NCBI GenBank assembly: GCA_900113425.1
Contig: FOZF01000001.1
Location: 1,881,283 to 1,945,282 of the forward strand
Reading direction: 5' to 3'
DNA: 64,000 nt
Origin: Stenotrophomonas maltophilia
GTDB taxonomy: Bacteria > Pseudomonadota > Gammaproteobacteria > Xanthomonadales > Xanthomonadaceae
The translations under genes and the position numbers were made by a program. Shown here piece by piece: positions 28,836 to 38,534 of this stretch (within the stretch, counting starts at the first letter, position 1; the number at the start of each line of letters is the position of its first letter). Below the pieces are notes generated by a model that was not told where the DNA came from, ran no database searches, and saw only the letters and a list, made by a program, of their open reading frames with translations.

Positions 28836-31664
28836 ATGCTCCCCAGCCTGCCTCTGCTGCTGGCCCTGCCGTTCCTGATGGCAGCGGCTGTTGCGGCCTT
28901 CCCCCGTAGTTCGCGCTCGACTGCTGCCTGGCTGGCGGCGCTGGCGCCATTGGGCGGCTTGGCCATTCTCGGCTGGCTCACCCCGCCGGTGCTCGACGGC
29001 CAGATCGTCCGCACCCTGCTGCCCTGGCTGCCGCAGATCGGCCTGGACTTCTACCTGCGGCTGGACGGCCTGGCCTGGATGTTTGCCGGCTTGGTGCTGG
29101 GCATCGGCGCGCTGGTGGTGCTGTACGCGCGGTACTACCTCAGTGCGCAGGACAACGCCCACCGCTTCTACTGCTACCTGCTGCTGTTCATGGGCGCCAT
29201 GCTCGGCATGGTGCTGTCGGGCAACCTGCTGTTGCTGATGATCTTCTGGGAAATGACCAGCATCAGCTCGTTCCTGCTGATCGGCTTCTGGTCGCACCGC
29301 CAGGATGCGCGCGAGGGCGCACGCATGGCGCTGGTGATCACCGGCGGCGGCGGGCTGGCCCTGCTCGGTGGCGTGCTGCTGATCGGCCGCATCGTCGGCA
29401 GCTTCGACCTGGATGTGGTGCTGGCGGCCGGTGAACAGATCCGCGCCAGTGCGTTGTATCCCTATGCCCTGTTCCTGGTGCTGGCCGGCATCTTCACCAA
29501 GAGCGCGCAGTTCCCGTTCCATTTCTGGTTGCCGCATGCGATGGCGGCGCCGACACCGGTCTCGGCCTACCTGCACTCGGCCACCATGGTCAAAGCAGGC
29601 GTGTTCCTGCTGGCGCGCCTGCACCCGGCACTGGCCGGCAGCGACCTGTTCTTCTATACGGTGAGCGGCATCGGCGCGCTGACCCTGCTGATCGGCGCCT
29701 GGAACGCGATCTTCCAGCACGACCTCAAAGGGCTGCTGGCGTATTCGACGATTTCCCACCTGGGCCTGATCACCCTGCTGTTCGGCCTGTCCACGCCGAT
29801 GGCGGTGGTCGCCGGCGTGTTCCACATCCTCAACCACGCCACCTTCAAGGCCTCGCTGTTCATGGCCGCCGGCATCATCGACCATGAGACCGGCACCCGC
29901 GACATGCGCAAGCTGGGCGGGCTGCGGAAACTGATGCCCTTCACCAGCGCACTGGCGATCATCGCCTCGCTGGCCATGGCCGGCATTCCGCTGCTCAACG
30001 GCTTCCTGTCCAAGGAAATGCTGTTCGCCGAGGCGATCAGCGCCGGCGGCACCGAGACCATGCGCATGGCGGTGTCGATCGCGGCGTTGCTGGCCGGCGT
30101 GTTCGGCGTGGCCTACAGCCTGCGCTTCGTGCACGACACCTTCTTCGGCCCCGGCCCGCACGGGCTGGACCGGGTTCCCCATGAACCGCCGCGCTGGATG
30201 AAGGTACCGGTGGAACTGCTGGTGGTGGTCTGCGTGGCAGTCGGCATCGCGCCCGCGCTGACGGTGGCGCCGATCCTGCATGCCGCTGCCGCCTCCATCC
30301 TCGGCAGCGCCATGCCCGAGTACAGCCTGTCGGTATGGCATGGCTTCAACCTGCCGCTGGCGATGAGCGCGATCGGCGTGGTGGGCGGTATCGCCCTGTA
30401 CTTCGGCCTGCGCAAGCTGATCAACCTGCACGCCGTGACCAATACCACCACCGGCCGCAACGTGTTCCATGCGCAGCTGGATGCGGTTTCCGCCCTGGCC
30501 ATGCGCCTGACCAACGGCATCGCCAACGGCAGCCTGCAGCGGATGCTGCTGGGCCTGGTGCTGGTCGCGATCGTGGTGGCCGCCGCGCCGTTCGTGGCGA
30601 ATCCGGCGTCCCCGAACTGGACCGCGCCGCAGCCGATTCCACTGCTGGGCTGGGCGTTGTGGCTGGTGATGATGGGCTGCGCGATCGCTACCCTGCGCGT
30701 GTACAAGCAGCGCCTGCTGGCGGTGCTGCTGGTCGGCGGCGTCGGCCTGATGGTGGCGCTGACCTTCGTGTTCCTGTCGGCACCGGATCTGGCACTGACC
30801 CAGCTGCTGGTGGAGATGGTGACCCTGGTCCTGATGCTGCTGGGGATGAACTATCTGCCCGCGCAGTCCGGACCGGAGCGGCCGCGCTGGCGCAAGCGCC
30901 GCGACGCGCTGATCGCGGTCATCGCCGGGTCCGGTCTCGGCGCGCTGGCCTACACCGCGATGACCCTGCCACCGAACACCATGGCCGGTGAGCTGGTGGC
31001 GCGTGCCCTGCCCGAAGCCTATGGCCAGAACGTGGTCAACGTGATCCTGGTCGACTTCCGCGGCTTTGATACCTTCGGTGAGATCACCGTGTTCGGCATC
31101 GCCGCGCTGGTGGTTCACGCGCTGCTGCGCCGCACGCGGATGGCCCCGGAGCAGATCATGCCCGGGCCGCCGATCAAGCTGCCGGTACCGGCCGACCTGG
31201 CGCAGATCATGTTCCCGCTGACGCTGACGGTCTCCATCTTCCTGTTCCTGCGCGGTCACAACGCCCCGGGCGGCGGATTCATCGCCGGCCTGGTACTGGC
31301 GGTGCCGCTGCTGATCCAGTACGTGATCCAGGGTACGGCGTCGGTGGAGTCGCGCTTCGGCTTCGACTACATCCGGTGCATCGGCACCGGCCTGCTGATC
31401 GCGCTGCTCAGCGGCAGTGCTTCGATGCTGTTCGGCGTGCCGTTCCTGACCAGCGGGCACCTGGACCTGCACCTGCCGCTGATCGGCGACGTGCCGCTGG
31501 CCAGCGCGATCGGCTTCGACATCGGCGTGTACCTGGTGGTGTTCGGTGGCGCCATGCTGATGCTGTCGATGATGGGCACGGTCAAGCCCTCGCGAACCCG
31601 CACCGCCCGCAAGGGCGAGATCGATCTGCAACGCCGTTCGGCCCGCACCGGGGAGATGCACTGA
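28836..31664 (+). CDS. mrpA: Mrp Na+/H+ antiporter subunit A (A-B fusion)
   Basis: A 942-residue multi-helix protein. The NuoL-like N-terminal part carries WEMTSISSFLLIGFW, KSAQFPFHFWLPHAMAAPTPVSAYLHSATMVKAG and the HDLKGLLAYSTISHLG segment; the C-terminal ~150 residues are the MrpB domain (RGHNAPGGGFIAGL). Such A-B fusions define six-gene (group 2) mrp operons. The complex exchanges Na+ (or other monovalent cations) for protons and helps in alkali and salt tolerance. Its TGA overlaps the mrpC ATG. Confidence 0.96.
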   Translation: MLPSLPLLLALPFLMAAAVAAFPRSSRSTAAWLAALAPLGGLAILGWLTPPVLDGQIVRTLLPWLPQIGLDFYLRLDGLAWMFAGLVLGIGALVVLYARYYLSAQDNAHRFYCYLLLFMGAMLGMVLSGNLLLLMIFWEMTSISSFLLIGFWSHRQDAREGARMALVITGGGGLALLGGVLLIGRIVGSFDLDVVLAAGEQIRASALYPYALFLVLAGIFTKSAQFPFHFWLPHAMAAPTPVSAYLHSATMVKAGVFLLARLHPALAGSDLFFYTVSGIGALTLLIGAWNAIFQHDLKGLLAYSTISHLGLITLLFGLSTPMAVVAGVFHILNHATFKASLFMAAGIIDHETGTRDMRKLGGLRKLMPFTSALAIIASLAMAGIPLLNGFLSKEMLFAEAISAGGTETMRMAVSIAALLAGVFGVAYSLRFVHDTFFGPGPHGLDRVPHEPPRWMKVPVELLVVVCVAVGIAPALTVAPILHAAAASILGSAMPEYSLSVWHGFNLPLAMSAIGVVGGIALYFGLRKLINLHAVTNTTTGRNVFHAQLDAVSALAMRLTNGIANGSLQRMLLGLVLVAIVVAAAPFVANPASPNWTAPQPIPLLGWALWLVMMGCAIATLRVYKQRLLAVLLVGGVGLMVALTFVFLSAPDLALTQLLVEMVTLVLMLLGMNYLPAQSGPERPRWRKRRDALIAVIAGSGLGALAYTAMTLPPNTMAGELVARALPEAYGQNVVNVILVDFRGFDTFGEITVFGIAALVVHALLRRTRMAPEQIMPGPPIKLPVPADLAQIMFPLTLTVSIFLFLRGHNAPGGGFIAGLVLAVPLLIQYVIQGTASVESRFGFDYIRCIGTGLLIALLSGSASMLFGVPFLTSGHLDLHLPLIGDVPLASAIGFDIGVYLVVFGGAMLMLSMMGTVKPSRTRTARKGEIDLQRRSARTGEMH

Positions 31665-32041
31665 TGGAACTGGCCCTGGCCACCGCGATCGGCGTGCTGA
31701 CCGCCATCGGCGTGTACCTGCTGCTGCGGGCGCGCAGCTTCGACGTGATCCTTGGCATGACCTTCCTGTCCTATGCCACCAACCTGCTGATCTTTGCCGG
31801 TGGCCGCCTGGTGCAGGGCAAGGCACCGGTGCTGCAGGACGGCGTGGAGAGCCACCTGGGCAACTACACCGATCCGTTGCCGCAGGCACTGGTATTGACT
31901 GCCATCGTGATCGCCTTCGCGATGACCGCAGTGAGCATCGTGCTGGCCATGCGCAGCCGCAGCGACAACCACAGCGACCACGTGGACGCGCACGAGCCCG
32001 ATGACGATGCGCCGCCGCGCCAGGGCGAGGACCGCGCATGA
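31664..32041 (+). CDS. mrpC: Mrp antiporter subunit C
   Basis: A 125-residue NuoK-like subunit with three helices (LATAIGVLTAIGVYLLL, VILGMTFLSYATNLLIFA, LVLTAIVIAFAMTAVSIVLA) and the signature DPLPQALVLTAIVI. The acidic, His/Asp-rich tail is longer than usual. Its ATG overlaps the mrpA stop and its stop overlaps the mrpD start, showing tight translational coupling. Confidence 0.95.
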   Translation: MELALATAIGVLTAIGVYLLLRARSFDVILGMTFLSYATNLLIFAGGRLVQGKAPVLQDGVESHLGNYTDPLPQALVLTAIVIAFAMTAVSIVLAMRSRSDNHSDHVDAHEPDDDAPPRQGEDRA

Positions 32042-33573
32042 ACCATCTGGTGATCCTGCCGATCCTGGTCCCCCTGCTCGGCGCCGCACTGTCGCTGTTC
32101 GTCGAGCATCGCCGCTACGGGCCGAAGGTACAGCGGACCGTGGCCTGGACGGCACTGGCGGCCCTGGCCGTGGTGGTCGGGCTGCTGTTCGCCGATACGG
32201 CAGGCGGTGACATCCGCGTCTACCTGCTGGGTGACTGGCCCTCGCGCCTGGGCATCGCGCTGGTGGCCGACCGGCTGTCGGCGTGGATGCTGCTGACCAC
32301 CCTGCTGCTGGCCATCCCCTGCCTGCTGCATGCCTGCTCGGGCTGGGACCGGCGCGCACCGCACTTCCATGCGCTGTTCCAGTTCCAGCTGGTCGGGCTC
32401 AACGGTGCGTTCCTCACCGGCGACATCTTCAACCTGTTCGTGTTCTTCGAGGTGATGCTGATCGCTTCCTACGGCCTGCTGTTGAGCGGCGGCCGTGGTC
32501 TGCGCATGCGCATCGGCCTGCACTATGTGGTGTTCAACGTCACCGCATCGACGCTGTTCCTGATCGCACTCGGCCTGCTGTACGCCTCGCTCGGCTCGTT
32601 GAACATGGCGGAGCTGTCGCAGCGCATCGCCGAAGTTCCGCCGGCGCAGCTGACCCTGGTGAAGGCCACGATGGGCCTGCTGCTGCTGGTGTTCTGCGCC
32701 AAGGCCGCGCTGATGCCGCTGTACCTGTGGCTGCCCGAATCGTACGCGCGCGCACCTGCTGCGGTCGCTGCGCTGTTTGCGATCATGACCAAGGTCGGCC
32801 TGTACGCCGTGCTGCGCGTGCAGATGCTGTGGTTCGGCGAGGACGCCGGCGCGATGGCCGGATACGGACGCGACTGGCTGCTGTGGGCCGGCGTGGCCAC
32901 GCTGGTACTGGGCGGCCTGGGCGCGCTGGCCGCCGCCCGCCTGCGCGTGCTGATCTCCTACCTGGTGATCGTCTCGGCGGCGACCCTGTTCATTGCCTTC
33001 GCGGTGGGCACGCCGAAGGTGCTCTCCGCCGGTCTGTACTATCTGCCGCACAGCAGTTTCGTCGCTGCCGCGCTGTTCCTGGTGGCCGACCTGATCCGCC
33101 GCCGGCGCGGCGGTGCCAGCGACCGCAAGGAAGTGATCGCACCGATGCCGGGCAAGGAAACGCCGGCGGTACTGTTCCTGATCGGCGCCGTGTCGGTCGC
33201 CGGACTTCCCCCGCTGTCGGGCTTCCTGGCCAAGGCGGCGCTGCTGGCCGGGATGCCGGCGCAGTACACGGCCGCGGTGTGGACAGCCGTGCTGGTCAGC
33301 AGCCTGCTGGTCATCATGGGCCTGACCCGGGGGGGCATCCGCCTGTTCTGGCGCGTGCCGCTGCCCGAGCCGGACGCACCGCCGCCCCGCAAGGCCAAGC
33401 TGCGCAGGGTCGAGCTGTTCGCTGCCTGCATCCTGCTGGCCTACGGCATCGGCATGACCCTGGCCGCCGCCCCGCTGATGCGCCATACCGACGCCATCGC
33501 CGCCCAGCTGCTGCAGCCGGGCGAGTACGTGCAGCAGTTGCGCGCGACCACACCGGAGATCCGCCAGCCATGA
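32038..33573 (+). CDS. mrpD: Mrp antiporter subunit D
   Basis: A 511-residue NuoM/N-like subunit with about 14 helices. Key segments: FNLFVFFEVMLIASYGLL (intramembrane Glu), KAALMPLYLWLPESYARAPAAVAALFAIMTKVGLYA, and SVAGLPPLSGFLAKAALL. It forms a proton-path subunit of the antiporter. It overlaps mrpC and mrpE by four bases each. Confidence 0.96.
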   Translation: MNHLVILPILVPLLGAALSLFVEHRRYGPKVQRTVAWTALAALAVVVGLLFADTAGGDIRVYLLGDWPSRLGIALVADRLSAWMLLTTLLLAIPCLLHACSGWDRRAPHFHALFQFQLVGLNGAFLTGDIFNLFVFFEVMLIASYGLLLSGGRGLRMRIGLHYVVFNVTASTLFLIALGLLYASLGSLNMAELSQRIAEVPPAQLTLVKATMGLLLLVFCAKAALMPLYLWLPESYARAPAAVAALFAIMTKVGLYAVLRVQMLWFGEDAGAMAGYGRDWLLWAGVATLVLGGLGALAAARLRVLISYLVIVSAATLFIAFAVGTPKVLSAGLYYLPHSSFVAAALFLVADLIRRRRGGASDRKEVIAPMPGKETPAVLFLIGAVSVAGLPPLSGFLAKAALLAGMPAQYTAAVWTAVLVSSLLVIMGLTRGGIRLFWRVPLPEPDAPPPRKAKLRRVELFAACILLAYGIGMTLAAAPLMRHTDAIAAQLLQPGEYVQQLRATTPEIRQP

Positions 33574-34076
33574 CCGCGCAACGTTCCCTGTTCCGCCGCC
33601 TGGTACCGTCGCCCGCACTGAGCATGATGGTGGTGGCGTTCTGGCTGCTGATGTCCGACAGCTTCAACCTTGGCCAGATCGTGCTGGGCCTTGTGCTGGG
33701 CGTGGTCGTGCCGCTGTTCGCCGCGCGCCTGGACCGCGAGTTCGCCCGCATCGGCACGTTGCGCCCGGTCCCGAAGCTGCTGTGCGTCACCCTGTGGGAC
33801 ATCCTGATGTCCAACATCCGGGTGGCCCTGCAGGTGCTCGGCCCGGAGAAGAACATCCATCCGGGCTTCATCTGGCTGCCGCTGGACATCGCCAACATCC
33901 ACGGCATCGCCGCGCTGACCAGCATGATCACCCTGACCCCGGGTACGGTGTCGGCGGCACTCAGCGACGACCGCAGGTTCCTGCTGGTGCACGTGCTGCA
34001 CCTGGAGGATCCACAGGCGCTGATCGACACGATCAAGCAACGTTATGAAGCCCCGTTGATGGAGATCTTCCCATGA
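33570..34076 (+). CDS. mrpE: Mrp antiporter subunit E
   Basis: A 168-residue subunit with two N-terminal membrane segments and a cytosolic C-terminal domain with GFIWLPLDIANIHGIAAL and TLTPGTVSAALSDD, the family hallmarks (SITLTPGT-type motif). It overlaps both neighbours by four bases. Confidence 0.95.
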   Translation: MTAQRSLFRRLVPSPALSMMVVAFWLLMSDSFNLGQIVLGLVLGVVVPLFAARLDREFARIGTLRPVPKLLCVTLWDILMSNIRVALQVLGPEKNIHPGFIWLPLDIANIHGIAALTSMITLTPGTVSAALSDDRRFLLVHVLHLEDPQALIDTIKQRYEAPLMEIFP

Positions 34077-34357
34077 CCGGTTTTGAAGTCATCCAGACCA
34101 CCCTGGTGGTATGCATGCACGTGGTCGGACTGGCCATGCTGCTGGCGACCTGGCGCCTGCTGCGCGGCCCGAGCGTGCCTGACCGCATCCTCGCCCTGGA
34201 CACCCTTTCAGTGACTGCCATCGCCGAACTGATGCTGTTCGGCATGTACCTCAACTCGCCGATCTACTTCGAGGCCGCACTGGTGATCGCCATGCTCGGC
34301 TTCGGCAGCACCGTGGTGCTGAGCAAGTTCGTGCTGCGCCGGGACATCGTCGAATGA
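34073..34357 (+). CDS. mrpF: Mrp antiporter subunit F
   Basis: A 94-residue subunit with three helices and the RGPSVPDRILALDTL motif (conserved Asp). It overlaps mrpE and mrpG by four bases. Confidence 0.94.
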   Translation: MTGFEVIQTTLVVCMHVVGLAMLLATWRLLRGPSVPDRILALDTLSVTAIAELMLFGMYLNSPIYFEAALVIAMLGFGSTVVLSKFVLRRDIVE

Positions 34358-34743
34358 TCACCGCGATCCAGATCGGCCTGTCGGTCCTGCTGCTGTTCGG
34401 CTGCTTCTTCATCCTGGTCGGTGCGCTGGGCCTGGTGAAGCTGTCGACCTTCTTCAAGCGGCTGCATGCGCCGACCAAGGCCAGCACGCTGGGCGTGGGC
34501 TGCGTGCTGGTGTGTTCGGTCTGCTACCACATCTTCCTCGGCCAGGATCCGCAGCCGCGCGAGCTGCTGATCACCGTCTTCCTGTTCATCACCGCGCCGA
34601 TCAGCGCGCACATGATGGCCAAGGCCGCGTTGTCGCTGCTGATGGAAACCCGCCCTACCCTGCCCGGCAACGAACGGGCTGCCGAAGAGCAGCTGCCGCC
34701 GCCTGAGCCGGTGCGGAAAGAAGAGCAGAGCCCGACACGCTGA
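34354..34743 (+). CDS. mrpG: Mrp antiporter subunit G
   Basis: A 129-residue subunit with three helices and the motif GALGLVKLSTFFKRLHAPTKASTLG (MrpG family: R/K-LHAPTKA). The C-terminal tail is acidic and Pro-rich. It is the last gene of the operon; a weak GC stem and a SMAG-like palindrome follow. Confidence 0.94.
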   Translation: MITAIQIGLSVLLLFGCFFILVGALGLVKLSTFFKRLHAPTKASTLGVGCVLVCSVCYHIFLGQDPQPRELLITVFLFITAPISAHMMAKAALSLLMETRPTLPGNERAAEEQLPPPEPVRKEEQSPTR

Positions 34744-34783
34744 TCACACAACTCCCCGCATCCACTCAGGGCGGGGCTCTGCT

Positions 34784-34811
34784 GCCGAGCCGTGCATGGG
34801 CTCGGCGCTAC
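34784..34811 (-). repeat. SMAG-like palindrome (variant stem)
   Basis: Arms GCCGAGCC/GGCTCGGC around GTGCATG, ending GCTAC (GTAG on the minus strand). Located between mrpG and the converging exchanger gene, whose stop codon overlaps its GTAG end. Confidence 0.7.
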
Positions 34812-35773
34812 AGCGCCGGTGCACCCACCAGCAGCAGTTCCAGTACGAACCAGCCGACGAACGCGACCAGCAGGATCACGCCTTCGCCACGGCTGATCTT
34901 CAGGTCGCCACGCAGCATCGGATACAGCACCAGGGCAAAGGCCAGCAGTGCGGGCAGTTCCAGGCGCACGAACGATGCCGGCAGGGCCAGCGGCTGCAGC
35001 GCCGCCATCGCGCCGATCACCAGCAGCAGGTTGACCGCGCTGGAGCCGAGCACGTGGCCCAGCACCATGTCGCCATGGCCACGCCGCGCGGCGGCGATGG
35101 CGGTAGCCACCTCCGGCAAGGCAGTGCCGATCGCGAGCGGCAGCAGGCCGACCAGCAGCGGCGTCCATCCAAGTGCGACGCCGAAGTCGGCCGCCGCGCC
35201 AACCACCAGCCGCGCCCCCCAGTAGAGGGCCACCACGGCCACCAGCACACGCAGCACATTCAATGGCAGGCTGGTGCGGCTCAGCGCCGATCGTGCGATG
35301 GCCGCCTGCACATCGGCGGTCTCACTGCGGCCACGGCGCATCAGCACAGCCTGCATGACGACGAAGCCGGCCAGCAGCACGACACCCTCCCAGCGCGCAA
35401 GGCGGCCATCCAGCCCGAACAGGATCAACAGAACGCCGGCCCCCAGCAGTGACCACCAGAGCACGGCCTGCAGGCGCGCGCGCAGCAGCAGCGGGGCCGC
35501 GATCGCCGCGATCGCCAGGGTCAGGCCCAGGTTGGCGATGCTGCTGCCCACCGCGTTGCCCAGCGCCAGTTCCGGCTGGCCCACGGCCAGCGCGCGGGCG
35601 TTGACCACCAGCTCCGGCATCGACGTCGCCACGCCGAGCAGCAGCAGGCCCGCCGTGAACGGGCGGGCACCGAAACGCTGGGCCAGGCCGGAAACGGCCT
35701 TGACGATGGAGTCTCCGCCGAGCCCCAGCAGCAGCAGGCCAAGCAGAAACCAGGCGATGGCAATGGCGATCAT
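34808..35773 (-). CDS. CaCA-family Ca2+/Na+ exchanger (YrbG-like)
   Basis: A 321-residue membrane protein with ten or so helices and the two inverted alpha repeats: VATSMPELVVNARAL...GNAVGSSIANLGL and IGTALPEVATAIAA...GHVLGSSAVNLLLV. These are the ion-binding motifs of the Ca2+/cation antiporter superfamily. E. coli YrbG is the nearest known type. It converges with the mrp operon, so two cation exchange systems sit together. Confidence 0.93.
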   Translation of the reverse strand: MIAIAIAWFLLGLLLLGLGGDSIVKAVSGLAQRFGARPFTAGLLLLGVATSMPELVVNARALAVGQPELALGNAVGSSIANLGLTLAIAAIAAPLLLRARLQAVLWWSLLGAGVLLILFGLDGRLARWEGVVLLAGFVVMQAVLMRRGRSETADVQAAIARSALSRTSLPLNVLRVLVAVVALYWGARLVVGAAADFGVALGWTPLLVGLLPLAIGTALPEVATAIAAARRGHGDMVLGHVLGSSAVNLLLVIGAMAALQPLALPASFVRLELPALLAFALVLYPMLRGDLKISRGEGVILLVAFVGWFVLELLLVGAPAL

Positions 35774-35846
35774 CGAGCACTCCCCCAGCGGTCGTCGCGC
35801 GATTCTACGCTTGGCCCGGCCGCGAGGCTGGGCGCTGCATCAAGGA

Positions 35847-36503
35847 TCAGCCACAACCTTCGGTGTAATCGACCTGCGGGGTCTGGCCGACCCGCCAGGC
35901 GCTGACCCGGCCGTCGGGCCCCAGGGTGAAATCGATCACCGCAGCGCCCTCCTGCGCCGGGCGCACGCGCAGGTGCTGGGCCTTGTCGTCGTACTTGTCG
36001 GGACCGACATCGGCACGCTCCGGGTACAGCACCTGCAGCTCGCCCAGGGTCATGCCGACCCTGCCGCCGCCCGGCGCGGTGATGGCGGCGCTGCGCACGT
36101 CATAGCGCACCAGCTTGCGGCCTTCGATCATCAGGCGTGGGTCATCGGCCTGCTGCGGACGCAGGAAATAGCAGTCCTCGTTGCCGTCGTCGGCCGGCAA
36201 TGGCCTGCCTGCCGCATCGCTGCCCAGCCCCTGCAGCGGCGCGCCGAAGCCGCTGCGTACCTCGGCGATGCCGGCACCCAGCGCCGCCCCGCCGAAACCG
36301 TCCAGGCGCGCGGGGCTGTCGGCGCGGGCATCGTTGGCCGGCCGGGACGCCAGGTCCGGATCGGTCGATTGCGCCGGGCCGGTGGCACTGGCGGTCTCGG
36401 CCGGCGAGTCGCTGCCGCTGCCGGCCGCTCCCTGTTTGTCCGAACCACCGCCACAGGCGGTCAGGGACAGCAGCATCAGGCCAGCCAGTGGCAGCAGCTT
36501 CAT
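35847..36503 (-). CDS. Putative lipoprotein, unknown function
   Basis: A 218-residue lipoprotein: signal peptide MKLLPLAGLMLLSLTAC with lipobox Cys17, then a low-complexity Gly/Ser/Ala-rich linker (~18-65), then a folded domain including an ISEVRSGFG-like turn (GIAEVRSGFG), EDCYFLRP and TEGCG near the end. The two cysteines in the domain (EDCYF and EGCG) could pair. I do not recognise the family. It likely sits in the periplasmic face of a membrane. Confidence 0.75.
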   Translation of the reverse strand: MKLLPLAGLMLLSLTACGGGSDKQGAAGSGSDSPAETASATGPAQSTDPDLASRPANDARADSPARLDGFGGAALGAGIAEVRSGFGAPLQGLGSDAAGRPLPADDGNEDCYFLRPQQADDPRLMIEGRKLVRYDVRSAAITAPGGGRVGMTLGELQVLYPERADVGPDKYDDKAQHLRVRPAQEGAAVIDFTLGPDGRVSAWRVGQTPQVDYTEGCG

Positions 36504-36624
36504 CGGTGTCGCTCCAGGAGGGATGGGCGGACGCTACCCCAGGCCGCGTGCAGGCGCTGCATTGTCATCGCTGTTTCATCGCCTTCGTTCAGGCTCGGCG
36601 TGCACCGTCCTGGCTGTCCCATCC

Positions 36625-37149
36625 ATGCAACCGCGCAAGACCGATCTCGCCCGAACCGCGCTGCAGGCGCACCGCGCGCCGCTGGACATGCGCCAGCGCC
36701 GTCTGCTGATCCTGTGCGATGGCCAGCGCAGCGTCACCGAGCTGAGCGGGCTGATGGGCCAGGAGACGCCGGCCATGCTGATCCAGCTGATCCATGCCGG
36801 CTATCTGGAAACCGACGCCCCGCCTCCCGTGGCGGCGGCATCCGGGCCCACACCTGCCCGGCCGCAGGCACCCGCGCCTGCGGCCACGCCGATCGAACGG
36901 CGCCGCTCGCTGGTCGCCTCACGGATCTATGTGCTGGGCATCCTGGAGCTGCAGCGGCATCCGCAGGCAGCGGCGCTGTTCCGCGACCTGCAGCAGGCAC
37001 GTGCGCAGACCGATGTGCTGCAGGTGTTGCACTCGGCGTTGCAGGTACTGCCCGCCCTGACCTCCGAAGGCTACTGCGAACGCGTACGGCAGCGCCTTCT
37101 GGAAGTCCTGCCGCTGGAGCACTGCGATGCCTTCATCGATGCCGCGTGA
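36625..37149 (+). CDS. Unknown protein with a winged-helix-like N-terminus
   Basis: A 174-residue protein of unknown function. Residues ~20-62 (RRLLILCDGQRSVTELSGLMG) look like a winged helix, followed by a Pro/Ala linker (~65-88) and an alpha-helical C-terminal domain with a SRIYVLGILELQR stretch. No signal peptide. The start at 36625 is the first Met giving the compact fold; longer frames overlap the divergent lipoprotein. It converges on hmgA with three bases between stops. Confidence 0.6.
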   Translation: MQPRKTDLARTALQAHRAPLDMRQRRLLILCDGQRSVTELSGLMGQETPAMLIQLIHAGYLETDAPPPVAAASGPTPARPQAPAPAATPIERRRSLVASRIYVLGILELQRHPQAAALFRDLQQARAQTDVLQVLHSALQVLPALTSEGYCERVRQRLLEVLPLEHCDAFIDAA

Positions 37150-37152
37150 GGC

Positions 37153-38451
37153 TCATCGGAAGTTGTTGCGCAGCCCTGCCCAGCACTGCTGGTAATCGGC
37201 CTGCCGGTGCCCGGCATCAAGCGCCTGGGCGGTCGGGCGGATCACCGCGCGGGTCTCGAACATGAAGGCCATGGTGTCCTTGACCACGTCCGGCTTGGAC
37301 AGATCGGCACTGGAGGCCCTGTCGAAGGTCGGTGCATCCGGTCCGTGGCCGCTCATGCAGTTGTGCAGGGAGGCGCCGCCCGGCACGAAGCCTTCGGCCT
37401 TGGCATCGTAGGCACCGTGCACCAGGCCCATGAACTCGCTGGCGATGTTGCGGTGGAACCATGGTGGCCGGAAGGTGTTCTGCGCCACCAGCCAGCGCGG
37501 CGGGAAGATGGCGAAATCCATGTTGCTGGTCCCTGCTGTGTCGCTGGGCGAATGCAGTACCAGGAAGATCGACGGGTCCGGGTGGTCGTAGCTGATCGAA
37601 CCGAGGGTGTTGAAGCGGCGCAGATCGTAGCGGTACGGCGCGTAATTGCCATGCCAGGCGACCACGTCCAGCGGCGAATGGTCGATCGGCGCGCGCCACA
37701 GGCGTCCTTCGAACTTGGCGATCAGTTCAAACTCACCGTCGAGGTCCTCGAAGGCCGCATGCGGGGTTTCAAAGTCGCGCGGATTGGCCAGGCCGTTGGC
37801 GCCGATCGGCCCCAGATCGGGCAGCTTCAGCAGGGCGCCGTAGTTCTCGCAGATGTAGCCGCGGCTCGGGCCATCAGGCAGCTCGACGCGGAAGCGCACG
37901 CCACGCGGAATCACCGCGATCTGCTGCGGTTCGATCTCGATCACGCCCAGCTCGGTCAGCAGGCGCAGGCCACCCAGCTGGGGCACGATCAGCAGTTCGC
38001 CATCGGCATCGTAGAAGTAGCGGCCAACCATGTCCCGGTTCGCGGCATACAGATGGATGCCGACGCCGGCGTGGGCATCCGGCGAACCATTGCCGCCCAT
38101 GGTGTACAGCCCTTCGACGAAGTCGGTGGGCAGTTCCGGCAGCGGCAGCGGGCTCCAGCGCAGCTGGTTCGGCGAGGCCGGCTGCGAGCCGAAATCGCAC
38201 TGCAGCCGCGACTGCGCGAACGGGGTGAACTCACCGTGGGTCACCGCCGGGCGGATCCGGTACAGCCAGCTGCGCCGGTTGCTGCCACGCGGCGCGGTGA
38301 AGGCGGTGCCGGACAGCTGCTCGGCATACAGGCCATGGGCCACCTTCTGCGGCGAGTTCTGCCCGACCGGCAGCGCGCCGGCCACGGCTTCGGTGGCGAA
38401 TTCGTTGCCGAAACCGGACTGGTAGCCACGGGCGGTGATGGAGGTGGACAT
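37153..38451 (-). CDS. hmgA: Homogentisate 1,2-dioxygenase
   Basis: A 432-residue Fe(II) ring-cleaving enzyme converting homogentisate to maleylacetoacetate. The metal ligands are visible: His and Glu in [18 protein letters not shown] and His in [12 protein letters not shown]. It follows hppD on the same strand after an 83-base gap that contains a SMAG repeat. The next pathway genes (maleylacetoacetate isomerase, fumarylacetoacetase) are not in the window. Confidence 0.97.
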   Translation of the reverse strand: MSTSITARGYQSGFGNEFATEAVAGALPVGQNSPQKVAHGLYAEQLSGTAFTAPRGSNRRSWLYRIRPAVTHGEFTPFAQSRLQCDFGSQPASPNQLRWSPLPLPELPTDFVEGLYTMGGNGSPDAHAGVGIHLYAANRDMVGRYFYDADGELLIVPQLGGLRLLTELGVIEIEPQQIAVIPRGVRFRVELPDGPSRGYICENYGALLKLPDLGPIGANGLANPRDFETPHAAFEDLDGEFELIAKFEGRLWRAPIDHSPLDVVAWHGNYAPYRYDLRRFNTLGSISYDHPDPSIFLVLHSPSDTAGTSNMDFAIFPPRWLVAQNTFRPPWFHRNIASEFMGLVHGAYDAKAEGFVPGGASLHNCMSGHGPDAPTFDRASSADLSKPDVVKDTMAFMFETRAVIRPTAQALDAGHRQADYQQCWAGLRNNFR

Positions 38452-38485
38452 GGGGGCTCCTGGAACGGCAAGGCCGGAACGGAAA

Positions 38486-38510
38486 GCCGCCGGGCATGGC
38501 CCGGCGCTAC
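38486..38510 (-). repeat. SMAG/REP palindrome between hppD and hmgA
   Basis: Full-length unit GCCGCCGGGC...GCCCGGCGCTAC in minus orientation inside the catabolic operon. Such elements in operons can uncouple expression of neighbouring genes; that role is inference. Confidence 0.85.
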
Positions 38511-38534
38511 CGCTGAGGGTGCAGGTCTGAAACG

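Noticed and set aside
28821..32039. 1072-residue minus-strand frame opposite mrpA and mrpC
   Set aside because: It mirrors the Mrp genes, is dominated by Gln/His/Arg, and has no domain content.
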